Below the pieces are notes generated by a model, which was not told where the DNA came from, searched no databases, and saw only the letters and a list, made by a program, of their open reading frames with translations. Positions 1 through 8,019 of a DNA stretch of 49,160 bases are shown one piece after another. Position 1 is the first letter of the stretch. Each line of letters opens with the position of its first letter. Source of the DNA: Bacillus sp. J33 (GTDB lineage: Bacteria > Bacillota > Bacilli > Bacillales > Cytobacillaceae); NCBI RefSeq assembly GCF_000518885.1, contig NZ_JAEL01000036.1, forward strand, positions 1 through 49,160, written 5' to 3'. The translations under genes and the position numbers were made by a program.

Positions 1-84
1 ACAACAATGGATAGTAGAACAAAGACAAGCCTAACTTTTTGTTTAGCTGAGCCCTTAAGCTAATTCAGCAATCGGCGGAGCGAA

Positions 85-210
85 CTCTTGACAAACCGAA
101 CTTGCCAATGGTTTAAAATGGAAACAACCAAGGGCTTATTTGGTATGCCTTCTTTTGTTCCCTTCGCCCTTGTTAAACAATCCTCAAACCATTGGCGTGT
201 TTGTCAAGAG
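85..210. repeat. Imperfect inverted repeat, hairpin element
   Basis: A left arm at 85-114 (CTCTTGACAAAC...CCAATGGTTT) is matched by an inverted right arm at 186-210 (AAACCATTGG...TTTGTCAAGAG). A second, inner pairing (CCAAGGGC against GCCCTTG) lies between them. The roughly 125-bp palindromic block sits in a gene-free stretch downstream of the selD terminator. It has no coding potential and no obvious T-tract, so it looks more like a small palindromic repeat than a terminator. The rest of 1-412 is AT-rich with nothing else recognised. Confidence 0.6.
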
Positions 211-412
211 CGATTGCGGCGCATCTCCATCCAGTAAATAGGAGAGAAACTAACCCTTTAGGTAGTTTTCATAAATCTTTTGACACTACCTTCATTTTAA
301 AAATTAGGCCATTTTATCATAAATTGTTGTTTATTTATAAATTCTGCCAGTTGATTAACCTTAGTAATCCTGAAAACAACAAACAATTATGACCTTTATG
401 ATGTTAAAGTTA

Positions 413-447
413 TGATAAAAAGGACCCTTTGCGAGTCCTTTTTATCA
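413..447 (-). terminator. Rho-independent terminator of the GT-selD unit
   Basis: The stem GATAAAAAGGAC pairs with GTCCTTTTTATC around a short loop, with a U-rich 3' side on the minus strand. It overlaps the selD stop codon and closes the glycosyltransferase-selD transcription unit. Confidence 0.8.
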
Positions 448-1494
448 GATAACCGTAATGCATCCAGGCTGTTCGTCTGTCACTTTTCCAATAATGGCAG
501 CTGACTGTACGCCTTTTTCGTGAAGCTCTTTGAGGAGTGCTTCTGCTTCTGCTTCCGGAACAGTGATAAGCAGGCCTCCTGATGTTATTGCATCGCACAG
601 GATCCATTGGTCTGCTTCATCGATATTCTCATAGTGAATACGTCCGGACAGCCACTTATGGTTCTTCTTAGAGCCGCCAGGAATGATGTTCTGCTCTGCA
701 AGCTCACGTGTCTTTGGCAGGATAGGAACTGCGTTGCTGTCGATTGTAATGCCTGTACAGCTGCCTTCCGCTATCTCCATGGCATGTCCAAGCAATCCAA
801 AGCCAGTAATATCTGTGCAGGCATTCACATTATAGTTATCCATTGCTTCGGCTGCTTCTTTATTTAGTGCAGCCATTACCTTCATAACACGGTCAATGCT
901 TTCCTGATCAAGCATATCTCTTTTAATAGCTTGTGTAAGGATCCCAACGCCGATTGGCTTAGTTAAAATGAGTCTATCACCAGGTTTGGCTCCTGAATTT
1001 GTTCTTACACGCTCTGGGTGGACTGTTCCAGTAACGGATAAGCCGAACTTTGGTTCCTGGTCATCAATGGAGTGTCCTCCGACTAACACAGCACCTGATT
1101 CTTTAACCTTATCGGATGCACCGGCTAAAATGTCTGCAAGAATGCTTTTATCCAATTTATTAATTGGGAAACCGACAATATTCATAACTGTAATTGGCTT
1201 TCCGCCCATTGCATAAATATCGCTCAAGGAATTCGCGGCAGCTATTTGCCCAAACATATACGGGTCATCAACGATTGGAGTGAAGAAATCAAGTGTTTGC
1301 ACAAGTGCAGTATCTTCATTAATTTTATAAACGCCTGCATCATCTGAAGTATCCAATCCTACAAGCAGGTTTGGGTCAGGTACAGACTTTGGCAAATGAC
1401 GCAGAACCTGCGCCAGGTCCTCAGGACCAATTTTGCATCCTCAGCCGCCTTTCGTAGATAAAGAAGTTAATTTAACAATTTCTTCTCTAGACAT
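445..1494 (-). CDS. selD: Selenide, water dikinase (selenophosphate synthetase), selenocysteine-containing
   Basis: SelD makes selenophosphate from selenide and ATP; this is the selenium donor for selenocysteine, 2-selenouridine and selenosugars. The ORF after the internal TGA is 333 codons and matches SelD throughout (LDTSDDAGVY, TLDFFTPIVDDPY, GGHSIDDQEPKFG, TDITGFGLLGH). Extending upstream through an in-frame TGA at 1441-1443 restores the missing N-terminus: a start at 1494, then T-K-G-G-Sec-G-C-K. This is the active-site glycine-rich motif with Sec (residue 18) in place of the catalytic Cys17 of E. coli SelD. An AAGGGGAG ribosome site lies 6 nt before the ATG. The full product is 349 aa, the usual SelD size. 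The gene's own stop is also TGA, so only the internal one would be recoded. It follows the glycosyltransferase gene by 27 bp in an apparent operon. selA, selB and selC are not in this window and must exist elsewhere if the reading is right. Confidence 0.9.
1396..1443 (-). promoter_or_regulatory. Candidate bacterial SECIS element with Sec UGA codon
   Basis: The UGA at 1441-1443 is followed on the minus strand by two mutually exclusive hairpins. GGUCC-UGA-GGACC has its loop about 18 nt after the UGA. GGACCUG-GCG-CAGGUUC has its loop about 28 nt after it. Both loops contain G and fall within the known bacterial SECIS spacing, so either could recruit SelB. The structure is inferred by eye and was not folded computationally. 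Confidence 0.55.
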
Positions 1495-1521
1495 ATTTTT
1501 CTCCCCTTGCTGATTTAGTAT

Positions 1522-2550
1522 TTACTCATTTGAAGAATTCGGAATCCTTCGGGACTTTTTTAAAATGGACTTATAGATTTTTTGCAATGTCTTTGCTTCA
1601 TATTCTGAAGAATGGCTGCACTCTACATAGAATTTAGCAGCATGTCCAATTTTTATCCTCAATTCGTTATTATTCACTAGTTTCTCTGCATAATCAAGAA
1701 ATTCAACCGGATTAGTATAGATTAGGCCGGTTTCATTATGTGCAATAATATTTCTGTTGCCTAAATTATTGGACGCCAGCACGGGAAGGCTGTAATCCAT
1801 TGCTTCCAAAATCGCAGCAGGCTGGCCTTCTGAATGGGATGTATTTAAAACAGCATCTGCCTGCTTATAGATCCCTCCCATCGACTCATGAGGCACTTGT
1901 CCAAGGTATTGAACCCATTCTTTATTCTTTTCTGCCAGCTTTGAAACGTATAGACCCTCATCTTCTTCGATAATAGGGCCAACCACCCACAATCGAATTT
2001 TTTTTTGCCTTTTATGGAGATCTTTGAGCTGCTTGATGGCGAATGGCACATTTTTCACCTTGCGGATGCCTGCTGGCAAAACGAATAAAAAGGTGTCAGG
2101 CTCCTTTCTGAAATCGAATGAAGTATCAGGAAATTTTACAGTGCCCTGTGGAATAACAAAAATTTTCTCATTTATTTCAGGAATCTCTTTGGACAGTACC
2201 TGTTTGGCTTCTTCATCGAAAACATGGATGGCTGATGCATGGGTTAGTGTTTGGATAATATCCGGTCTTTTTGCCTTATTAAAAAGATCCACGTTTAAGT
2301 CTGTTCCTGTCATTGTAACCATGTAGGTTTCCGGTTTCTTAACGAGTTTTTCAATAAACTTTCCAAACCGGTAAGCATGGAAACCATGTACGATATCAGC
2401 TTGCGGCAAGTTTTCCAGTCTGCTGTTTTCAGTCATATTAATAATTTCTGTCTCATTGCCGAGCTTTTCAAGTCCGTTGGAAATCCGTTGGACGGTAACG
2501 GTATTGCCTCTAGCCTGGTGAAAGTTCGGGCTTGCCAGAAGTACTTTCAT
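1522..2550 (-). CDS. GT4-type glycosyltransferase, SenB-like (candidate selenosugar synthase)
   Basis: A 342-aa GT-B fold glycosyltransferase. The N-terminal half has a GNTVT nucleotide-fold motif (residues 15-19), a D-I-V-H-G-F-H-A segment and MTGTDLNVDL (residues 80-89). The C-terminal half has an S-E-G-Q donor-binding signature, then LEA and PVLASNNLGN. The GN-x-VT start, the HA segment, the TGTDL motif and PVLAS-x-x-x-GN follow the layout I recall for selenosugar synthase SenB, which joins selenophosphate to a UDP-sugar. The direct selD neighbour fits that role. This is family resemblance by eye, not a search result; an ordinary GT4 enzyme remains possible. The start at 2550 was chosen because AAAGGA lies 7 nt upstream; the longer ORF start at 2568 has no ribosome site. 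Confidence 0.65.
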   Translation of the reverse strand: MKVLLASPNFHQARGNTVTVQRISNGLEKLGNETEIINMTENSRLENLPQADIVHGFHAYRFGKFIEKLVKKPETYMVTMTGTDLNVDLFNKAKRPDIIQTLTHASAIHVFDEEAKQVLSKEIPEINEKIFVIPQGTVKFPDTSFDFRKEPDTFLFVLPAGIRKVKNVPFAIKQLKDLHKRQKKIRLWVVGPIIEEDEGLYVSKLAEKNKEWVQYLGQVPHESMGGIYKQADAVLNTSHSEGQPAAILEAMDYSLPVLASNNLGNRNIIAHNETGLIYTNPVEFLDYAEKLVNNNELRIKIGHAAKFYVECSHSSEYEAKTLQKIYKSILKKSRRIPNSSNE

Positions 2551-2577
2551 GATTTCATCCTTTGCCATAATAATTCA

Positions 2578-2583
2578 ATTATA
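2578..2583 (-). promoter_or_regulatory. Candidate -10 element for GT-selD
   Basis: A perfect TATAAT on the minus strand lies 28 bp before the chosen glycosyltransferase start. No good -35 is present at 17 bp. A short palindrome (CTGCA...TGCAG, 2611-2628) lies where an activator or repressor could bind. Confidence 0.45.
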
Positions 2584-2661
2584 AAGTCTCTCTATTAAAA
2601 GTCTGCATCAATTATTGCAGGAATATTTCCTTCTGTCCATTATTTGTTTCCCTCAGAAACC

Positions 2662-2693
2662 AAAAAGCTGCCACCAGTCATTTTGGAAGCAGC
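2662..2693 (-). terminator. Terminator downstream of pepF
   Basis: GCTGCTTCC pairs with GGTGGCAGC around a 9-nt loop, followed by five U on the minus strand. It separates pepF from the GT-selD unit. Confidence 0.75.
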
Positions 2694-2705
2694 CTGTTAC
2701 CATGT

Positions 2706-4493
2706 TTATAGATTTCCAAATTCCTCTACAAGCTCACGAAACTTTTTCAGTGAGTTTTCAATTGGATATGATGTTGTCAGATCGACTCCTGTTTTCTTTA
2801 ATAAATCTAGCGGATAATCCGAGCTTCCGCTTTTTAAAAACTCGAGGTAGCTTTCAAGCGTTGCTTTATCGCCGTCAAGAAGTTTAGTTGCCAGATGAAT
2901 GGCTGATGCAAATCCTGTTGCGTATTTGTATACATAGAATGGTCTATAGAAGTGAGGGATTCTTGACCAGCCAAATTTTACTTCTTCATCAAAAACGATT
3001 TCTTCCCCATTATATTCCCGGAACAAGCGCTCATAAATTTGATTGAATACATCTGCATTAAGAGGCTGTCCTTTTTCCGCCATTTCATGTGTTTTCATTT
3101 CAAACTCGGCAAACATGACTTGCGTGAAAAAAGTCCCCTTAAATTGATCAATAAAGTGGTTTAGGAGATGTTTCCGCACATCTTCGTCCTTTTCATTGTT
3201 TAATAAATAATTGATCAATAATACTTCGTTTACTGTTGAAGCCACTTCAGCCACAAAGATGCTATAGCGGGCGGTGATTTGCGGCTGATGCTGTGAGCTC
3301 AATTTGCTGTGTACGCCATGGCCGCATTCGTGTGCAAGCGTAAATAAGCTGTCAAGGTCATCACGATGATTCAGCAATATATAAGGGTGAACACCATAAA
3401 TTCCTAAATTATAAGCGCCTGACCGTTTCCCAGGCGTTTCGCGGACATCAATGTAGCGTTTCGTTTTAAATTCCTTTAAGATACTGATATAATCCTCTCC
3501 TAATGGAGATAAGGCCCTGCACATAGTCTCATAGGCTTCTTCGTAAGTTATGGCCGGCTTTGCGCCTCTTACTAAAGGGACATTCAGATCATATTGGCGC
3601 AGCTCCTCAAGGCCAAGCTTTTCCTTGCGGATTTTAGTATATTGATGCATAGGCCCGATATTGTTCTTTGTTGTTTCAATTAAGTTTTCATATACTTCTT
3701 TTGGCACTTTGTCTCCGAATAATCCCTTTTCAAGTGCGGAAGGATAATTTCGGATTTTTGCCATCGTCACATTATTTTTGATAGCTGCCGACAAAGTAGA
3801 TGCAATGGAGTTTTTTAGCTGTATATAAGGCTGGTAATAAGCCTTATATGCTTCCTTCCTCTTTGAGCGGTCTTCATCTTCCATGATTTTGGCATACATG
3901 CCGCGGGTCAGCTCAACTCTTTCTCCATCATCACCGGTTACTTCACCAAATTTAATATCTGCATTATTGATCATGCCAAAGGTGTGGCTTGGTGCTGATA
4001 GAGCCTCCCCCAGTTGTGATAGGATTTCTTCTTTATCTTTATTAAGGACATGCGGTTTGTAGCGGAAGGATTCAAGCAGGTCTTCCTCAAAGTATTTCAA
4101 TCCTTCTTCTTCAGCAATATAGCCTTTTAACGCATCCTCTTCCAGGCTTAAGAGAAAAGGCATAAAAAAAGAAGTGGATGCACTGATTTTCACGCTTAGC
4201 TGCTTTGCTCTATCTACATAAGATTGTGATTCGGTCACCCTCGTATCTTCATCCGTTTTCAGCATGGCATAGGCATAAAGCTTATTAAATAAGTAGGAAA
4301 GCTTCTCTTTTTGCACAAGATACTTGTACAAAGATGCCCCATCTGTGATTTGTCCATCAAATTCCTTTAGCTTTTCAGCTATAGTTTCAATCTGCCGATA
4401 GTCTTCCTTCCATTTCTCCAAACTGGGATATATATCGTTTAGATCCCACTTTTCACTCTCCGGTACTTCATTTCTGTTTTTGTATGTAATCAT
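2706..4493 (-). CDS. pepF: Oligoendopeptidase F (M3 family)
   Basis: A cytoplasmic zinc metallopeptidase that degrades oligopeptides. The 595-aa length is typical. The zinc motif H-E-C-G-H is near residue 384 (LAHECGHGVHS), and the C-terminal catalytic fold ends in the usual FGWSRIPHFYRPFYVYKYATG-type segment (written here only as a family landmark; key residues are H-F-Y-R-P-F-Y). The N-terminus (SEKWDLNDIYPS) is also characteristic. The ribosome site AAGGAG lies 8 nt before the ATG. The gene appears monocistronic with its own terminator. No signal peptide is seen. Confidence 0.93.
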   Translation of the reverse strand: MITYKNRNEVPESEKWDLNDIYPSLEKWKEDYRQIETIAEKLKEFDGQITDGASLYKYLVQKEKLSYLFNKLYAYAMLKTDEDTRVTESQSYVDRAKQLSVKISASTSFFMPFLLSLEEDALKGYIAEEEGLKYFEEDLLESFRYKPHVLNKDKEEILSQLGEALSAPSHTFGMINNADIKFGEVTGDDGERVELTRGMYAKIMEDEDRSKRKEAYKAYYQPYIQLKNSIASTLSAAIKNNVTMAKIRNYPSALEKGLFGDKVPKEVYENLIETTKNNIGPMHQYTKIRKEKLGLEELRQYDLNVPLVRGAKPAITYEEAYETMCRALSPLGEDYISILKEFKTKRYIDVRETPGKRSGAYNLGIYGVHPYILLNHRDDLDSLFTLAHECGHGVHSKLSSQHQPQITARYSIFVAEVASTVNEVLLINYLLNNEKDEDVRKHLLNHFIDQFKGTFFTQVMFAEFEMKTHEMAEKGQPLNADVFNQIYERLFREYNGEEIVFDEEVKFGWSRIPHFYRPFYVYKYATGFASAIHLATKLLDGDKATLESYLEFLKSGSSDYPLDLLKKTGVDLTTSYPIENSLKKFRELVEEFGNL

Positions 4494-4626
4494 CTTTTTA
4501 ACTCCTTTACAGAAAAAGCTGTCATTCTATTATTAATTATATTCAAAAGTTATCTGCAAAAACCTTCATCTTTTTTGATTTTATCTAAAATGGCCTTTAA
4601 AATATGAATGAAAGGATGTGGACGGA

Positions 4627-5418
4627 TTGGCTATTATTCTGCCTCATGTTGAAGATGCAAACACTTCATATTTTCCTCCGAAAGGTGAATACGAAACCTT
4701 TAAAGATGATGCCCATTATGAAGAGATGGTTCGGGGATGGGGATTATCGGCTGCAAGAGAAGTAAAGAAGGAATTCTGGTATAAAGAAAAAACCCATCAG
4801 CGTCTTGTTAAGATTAAAGGTTATCAAGCTTACGGAGATTCTGGCGACTTTCATACGATTGTAATTGAATTCCAGGACGGCAATCTAAGCTGCATACACC
4901 CAGCTTATTTAAAAGAAATGCAGTCTCCGAGCTATGGTAAAGCAATGATTGCTGATATGGGTGAACCAGCATCGGTTTCTTCCAAAAATAAAGAAAATAA
5001 ACCAGCCGCTCTCCCTAAGGATGCTGAAGATACCAAAACAAAGAAAAAGCCTGCTGCCAAAAATGCAAAGAAAGAAAAGCAGCCGGCATTGGATCTTCCT
5101 GCAGAAAAGGTTCATTTTACTGCGAAAGTTAAGCAAATTGCTTTAAGCTGGAACCATTTTAATGAAGATAATGATGAAGTAGTGGTTCTTGAGGAGGTCG
5201 CCATTCAGCAGGAAGACCCTATTGAAGTAGGCCTTGCGTGGTGTTCCCACTCGAAAACGCTGAAGAAGTATGATTTGGAGCCAGGTGACAGTCTTGAATT
5301 TGATGGAAAAATCGTCAAAAAGAAACTGCCCAAAGGGAAAGACTGTGATGCACAATTTATTATAGAAGTGCCTGTTTCATATAAAATCAATAACCCATCG
5401 AAAATCAAAAAAAGCTAA
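4627..5418 (+). CDS. Conserved hypothetical protein with lysine-rich linker
   Basis: Function not recognised. The protein (263 aa from the TTG start) has an acidic/aromatic N-terminal domain of about 115 residues. A strongly basic, low-complexity linker follows (many K, A and P, about residues 125-160). The C-terminal domain of about 100 residues is predicted by eye to be beta-rich, with VHFTAKVKQIALSW and a C-x-S-H segment. No signal peptide or membrane segment is visible. A GTG at 4618 would also open the frame but lies only one base from the AAAGGA ribosome site, so the TTG at 4627 is preferred. It is convergent with the hemerythrin gene and shares a terminator with it. Confidence 0.7.
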   Translation: MAIILPHVEDANTSYFPPKGEYETFKDDAHYEEMVRGWGLSAAREVKKEFWYKEKTHQRLVKIKGYQAYGDSGDFHTIVIEFQDGNLSCIHPAYLKEMQSPSYGKAMIADMGEPASVSSKNKENKPAALPKDAEDTKTKKKPAAKNAKKEKQPALDLPAEKVHFTAKVKQIALSWNHFNEDNDEVVVLEEVAIQQEDPIEVGLAWCSHSKTLKKYDLEPGDSLEFDGKIVKKKLPKGKDCDAQFIIEVPVSYKINNPSKIKKS

Positions 5419-5447
5419 AGAAGCTCATCAAGAGCTCTTTAGCTTTT
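5408..5447. terminator. Bidirectional terminator
   Basis: AAAAAGCTAAAG...AGCTC pairs with GAGCT...CTTTAGCTTTTT around a 4-6 nt loop, with A and T tracts on both sides. It serves both convergent genes. Confidence 0.85.
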
Positions 5448-5453
5448 TGGATG

Positions 5454-6485
5454 CTAGGATAGGATCCTTTTCTCCCCGTCAATTTCCTGGATAGGGCCTA
5501 TATTTTGCGTGAATTCCAGGGTGCCAACGTATTTACCGTTTTCGTCCCTGACAGCAAAATACCGAATATAAATATACTTATCCTTAAATTTGATCCAAAA
5601 ATCCTCGGAATCTTTACGGCCTGATTTAAAATCCTCCAGCAATTCTTCTACTACATGTACACTCCGTGGCGGATGGCAGTTTTGCACAGTACGCCCGATA
5701 ACAGCTTTGGTCCTGGCGAAAATTCTTTCCTTTCCATGTGAGAAATAGCGGACTACATCTTCGTGATCAATAAAGGTGATATCGACAGGCAGGTGATTCA
5801 TAAGAAGTTCCAATTGCCCTAATGATAAAATGCCTGTCTCCATTTTGATGTATCCTTCAGAAATCGCCTTATCGCCGATGGCCTTCCGCTCGGGCTTCCA
5901 TTCTGCTTCAGGGCCTGTCAGGCAAAATCCAATTTCATCACTTTCATGTGCAATTTTTACCCATTCATCTTCAGTCAAGTTTTTTAACGCCATGGGGAAA
6001 AGTATATGTTCCTCCCTGTATATCATGGCACGAACTTCATTAAAGATAAACTGCACTTCATTAATTACCTGCTGCTTGTCTCCATCGTAATTTGCCAGCA
6101 GCCGTTTGGCTTCTTTAATGCCGTCCCTGATAAAGTCATCAATTCTCCACATATTGTTTGTTGGGCCGTATATTCCATACTTCTCCAAGTAAGGAAATAG
6201 CAAATTCTCCTTGCGGCTGTAATGCTTATCAAGGTCAAGCAATAGAGTGCAATCTTCCAGAAGTTTATATACATTCATCTCGTTATCATTATTAATAAAT
6301 GCTTCCAGATGGACCTTCAAGTTTTCGCGCAGATGCTTATCAATTTCCCTGTTTTCCCGGATAAAGGTGTGTACGGGATGGCCTGGCTGTTCTTCTGGTT
6401 TGGCAAGTGCAGAATTGTCTCCGTTGATCTGAATCTGTTTGCTGTGTTTAATTTGGTGCTCACGGTTATTTATCATTTCGCTCAA
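5454..6485 (-). CDS. Hemerythrin HHE domain protein with C-terminal PAS domain
   Basis: A soluble sensor-type protein of 343 aa. The middle carries a hemerythrin-like HHE domain: HPVHTFIREN, then HYSRKENLLFPYLEK, then REEHILFPMA, giving the His/Glu ligands of a di-iron site. A PAS domain follows (about residues 225-335, ending VGTLEFTQNIGPIQ) and could bind heme or another ligand. The family usually has an additional N-terminal DUF438 segment; here the N-terminus is a short unrelated 35-residue tail, so it is the shorter form. Proteins of this class are linked to oxygen or nitric oxide handling, but the partner is unknown. The start is TTG, 8 nt after AGGAGG. An FNR-like palindrome lies upstream. 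Confidence 0.85.
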   Translation of the reverse strand: MSEMINNREHQIKHSKQIQINGDNSALAKPEEQPGHPVHTFIRENREIDKHLRENLKVHLEAFINNDNEMNVYKLLEDCTLLLDLDKHYSRKENLLFPYLEKYGIYGPTNNMWRIDDFIRDGIKEAKRLLANYDGDKQQVINEVQFIFNEVRAMIYREEHILFPMALKNLTEDEWVKIAHESDEIGFCLTGPEAEWKPERKAIGDKAISEGYIKMETGILSLGQLELLMNHLPVDITFIDHEDVVRYFSHGKERIFARTKAVIGRTVQNCHPPRSVHVVEELLEDFKSGRKDSEDFWIKFKDKYIYIRYFAVRDENGKYVGTLEFTQNIGPIQEIDGEKRILS

Positions 6486-6573
6486 TGTCCATACCTCCTA
6501 TAAACCAAACATGAAAGAATAAGGTTCGAAAATACTTCTTATTAGCAATGTAACATAGGAGAAAAGTTTGATA

Positions 6574-6589
6574 TGTGATGAACATCATA
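6574..6589. promoter_or_regulatory. FNR/CRP-type palindrome candidate
   Basis: TGTGA-TGAACA-TCATA matches the Bacillus Fnr-type consensus TGTGA-N6-TCACA at 9 of 10 positions. It lies about 90 bp upstream of the hemerythrin start, in the divergent region shared with the GH18 gene. The rest of 6486-6741 shows no clear consensus promoter. Confidence 0.4.
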
Positions 6590-6741
6590 TGCTGGGAATA
6601 TATTCGTTCACTGTTTTGCAGGTTCTATGTAGAGTATGGACATTAGCTGCTGTGATGGTATGTAAGCAAGATATTACCATCTCCTGCCTCCTTCCTTTTT
6701 TGATACACTTTTAAGGGATTGAAGGTCGGAGGTTAATTTTA

Positions 6742-7911
6742 ATGAAGAAGAAAAAATACCAAGTCGTCATATTAATTGCCGTCATTTTTATAGGCGGTTT
6801 TGCTGCTGGCATTTTTTATGCAAAAAGCAATATTCAGCCCCATTCTATAAAACTCGCAAAGACAGCAGCGCAATCTGCGAAAAGCCCTGTTAAAAAGAAT
6901 GCCCCTGAATTACCGGACCTGCCTTCAAAGGTGCTGATTGGATATGTACAGGACTATCGAGATCCGAATGATGTAGATTATTCAAATTTGACCCATGTTA
7001 TCTTTTCGTTTGCCCACCCGGAAAAGGACGGCAGCCTATCTTTTAATGGCGATACTGCGATGGCTAATCTTCGCCAAATGGTCACTAATGCACATAAACA
7101 TGAAATCAAAGCGATCCTGGCAGTAGGCGGCTGGTTCCATATTCATGGCGGAGAATCATATGAATATTTTAAGACAGCAATAGCAAATGCTTCTTCAAGG
7201 AACAAGCTGGTGAATGAACTTGCCGGTGTCGTCCAAAGGGAAAATCTTGATGGCATTGATATTGATTTTGAACATCCCCGTTCAGAGATGGATGCAAAAT
7301 ACCTTTCTGCTTTTATTCACGATCTAAGCAATGTACTGCAAGCAAATGAAAAAGAACTTTCTGTTGCTGTCCATGCAAAGATTCATAGTGTAACAGGTAC
7401 TGAGACTGGATTTGTCATATACGAACCTTCCATGTTCAAGAATGTTGATTATGTTAATGTCATGGCTTATGATGGCCAGTGGGACGGCGGGTATAATGCC
7501 TCCAACCTGTCGCCATATTCTTTTGCAGAGAACATCGTAAACTATTGGGCAAATCTATTTGATTCACACAATATATCAAAGGATAAGCTCGTTCTTGGTG
7601 TCCCATTGTATGCACAGCCTGAAGACCCGGCAATAAAGCAGGTATCATATGAAGCGATTATTAACCGAAATCCGGAAAATGCCGGCAGGGACAAAATCAG
7701 CATGAACGGGACCACATACTACTATAATGGTGAAGCCACTATGAAAAAGAAAACGAATCTGGCTTTAAATAACGGATTTGGCGGCATGATGATCTGGGAA
7801 GTGGGCCTGGATGCTAAAGGTTCATATAGCCTTGCAGGAGCAATGGCTGGTGTTCTTAAAAACACAGAAATTGACCACATAAAGTATTATTCTATTAAAA
7901 ATTCTGAGTAA
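6742..7911 (+). CDS. Membrane-anchored GH18 glycoside hydrolase (chitinase-like)
   Basis: A 389-aa extracytoplasmic enzyme. Residues 8-28 form a hydrophobic signal anchor after KKKK; a linker to about residue 55 follows, then a GH18 barrel. The catalytic motif D-G-I-D-I-D-F-E is near residues 170-177, with the general acid Glu present. Other GH18 landmarks are VLIGYVQDY at the first strand, SVAVHAK, VNVMAYDGQW and GGMMIWEVG. The substrate could be chitin, peptidoglycan or a related N-acetylglucosamine polymer; LysM domains are absent. GGAGG lies 9 nt before the ATG. The gene is divergent from the hemerythrin gene and ends in its own terminator. Confidence 0.88.
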   Translation: MKKKKYQVVILIAVIFIGGFAAGIFYAKSNIQPHSIKLAKTAAQSAKSPVKKNAPELPDLPSKVLIGYVQDYRDPNDVDYSNLTHVIFSFAHPEKDGSLSFNGDTAMANLRQMVTNAHKHEIKAILAVGGWFHIHGGESYEYFKTAIANASSRNKLVNELAGVVQRENLDGIDIDFEHPRSEMDAKYLSAFIHDLSNVLQANEKELSVAVHAKIHSVTGTETGFVIYEPSMFKNVDYVNVMAYDGQWDGGYNASNLSPYSFAENIVNYWANLFDSHNISKDKLVLGVPLYAQPEDPAIKQVSYEAIINRNPENAGRDKISMNGTTYYYNGEATMKKKTNLALNNGFGGMMIWEVGLDAKGSYSLAGAMAGVLKNTEIDHIKYYSIKNSE

Positions 7912-7926
7912 AGGCAGACGTACAAT

Positions 7927-7960
7927 AAAAAGGAGCCCAGGGAAACCCCTTGCTCCTTTT
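7927..7960. terminator. Bidirectional terminator
   Basis: AAAAAGGAGC...AGGG pairs with CCCT...GCTCCTTTT around AAA. It ends both the GH18 gene and the convergent patatin gene. Confidence 0.85.
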
Positions 7961-8019
7961 GTCTATTATCTGCTCTCAATTACCTTGATCAATTCACGCA
8001 AATAGTCCGGCAAGTCTAC

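Noticed and set aside
192..392. 66-aa plus-strand ORF
   Set aside because: It starts in the inverted repeat arm, without a ribosome site, and ends in AT-rich DNA.
445..1395. selD as a truncated gene starting at 1395, or a pseudogene with a nonsense mutation
   Set aside because: The in-frame TGA falls exactly at the catalytic Cys codon, with a flawless N-terminus and ribosome site upstream and a possible SECIS after it. A random nonsense mutation at that codon is much less likely.
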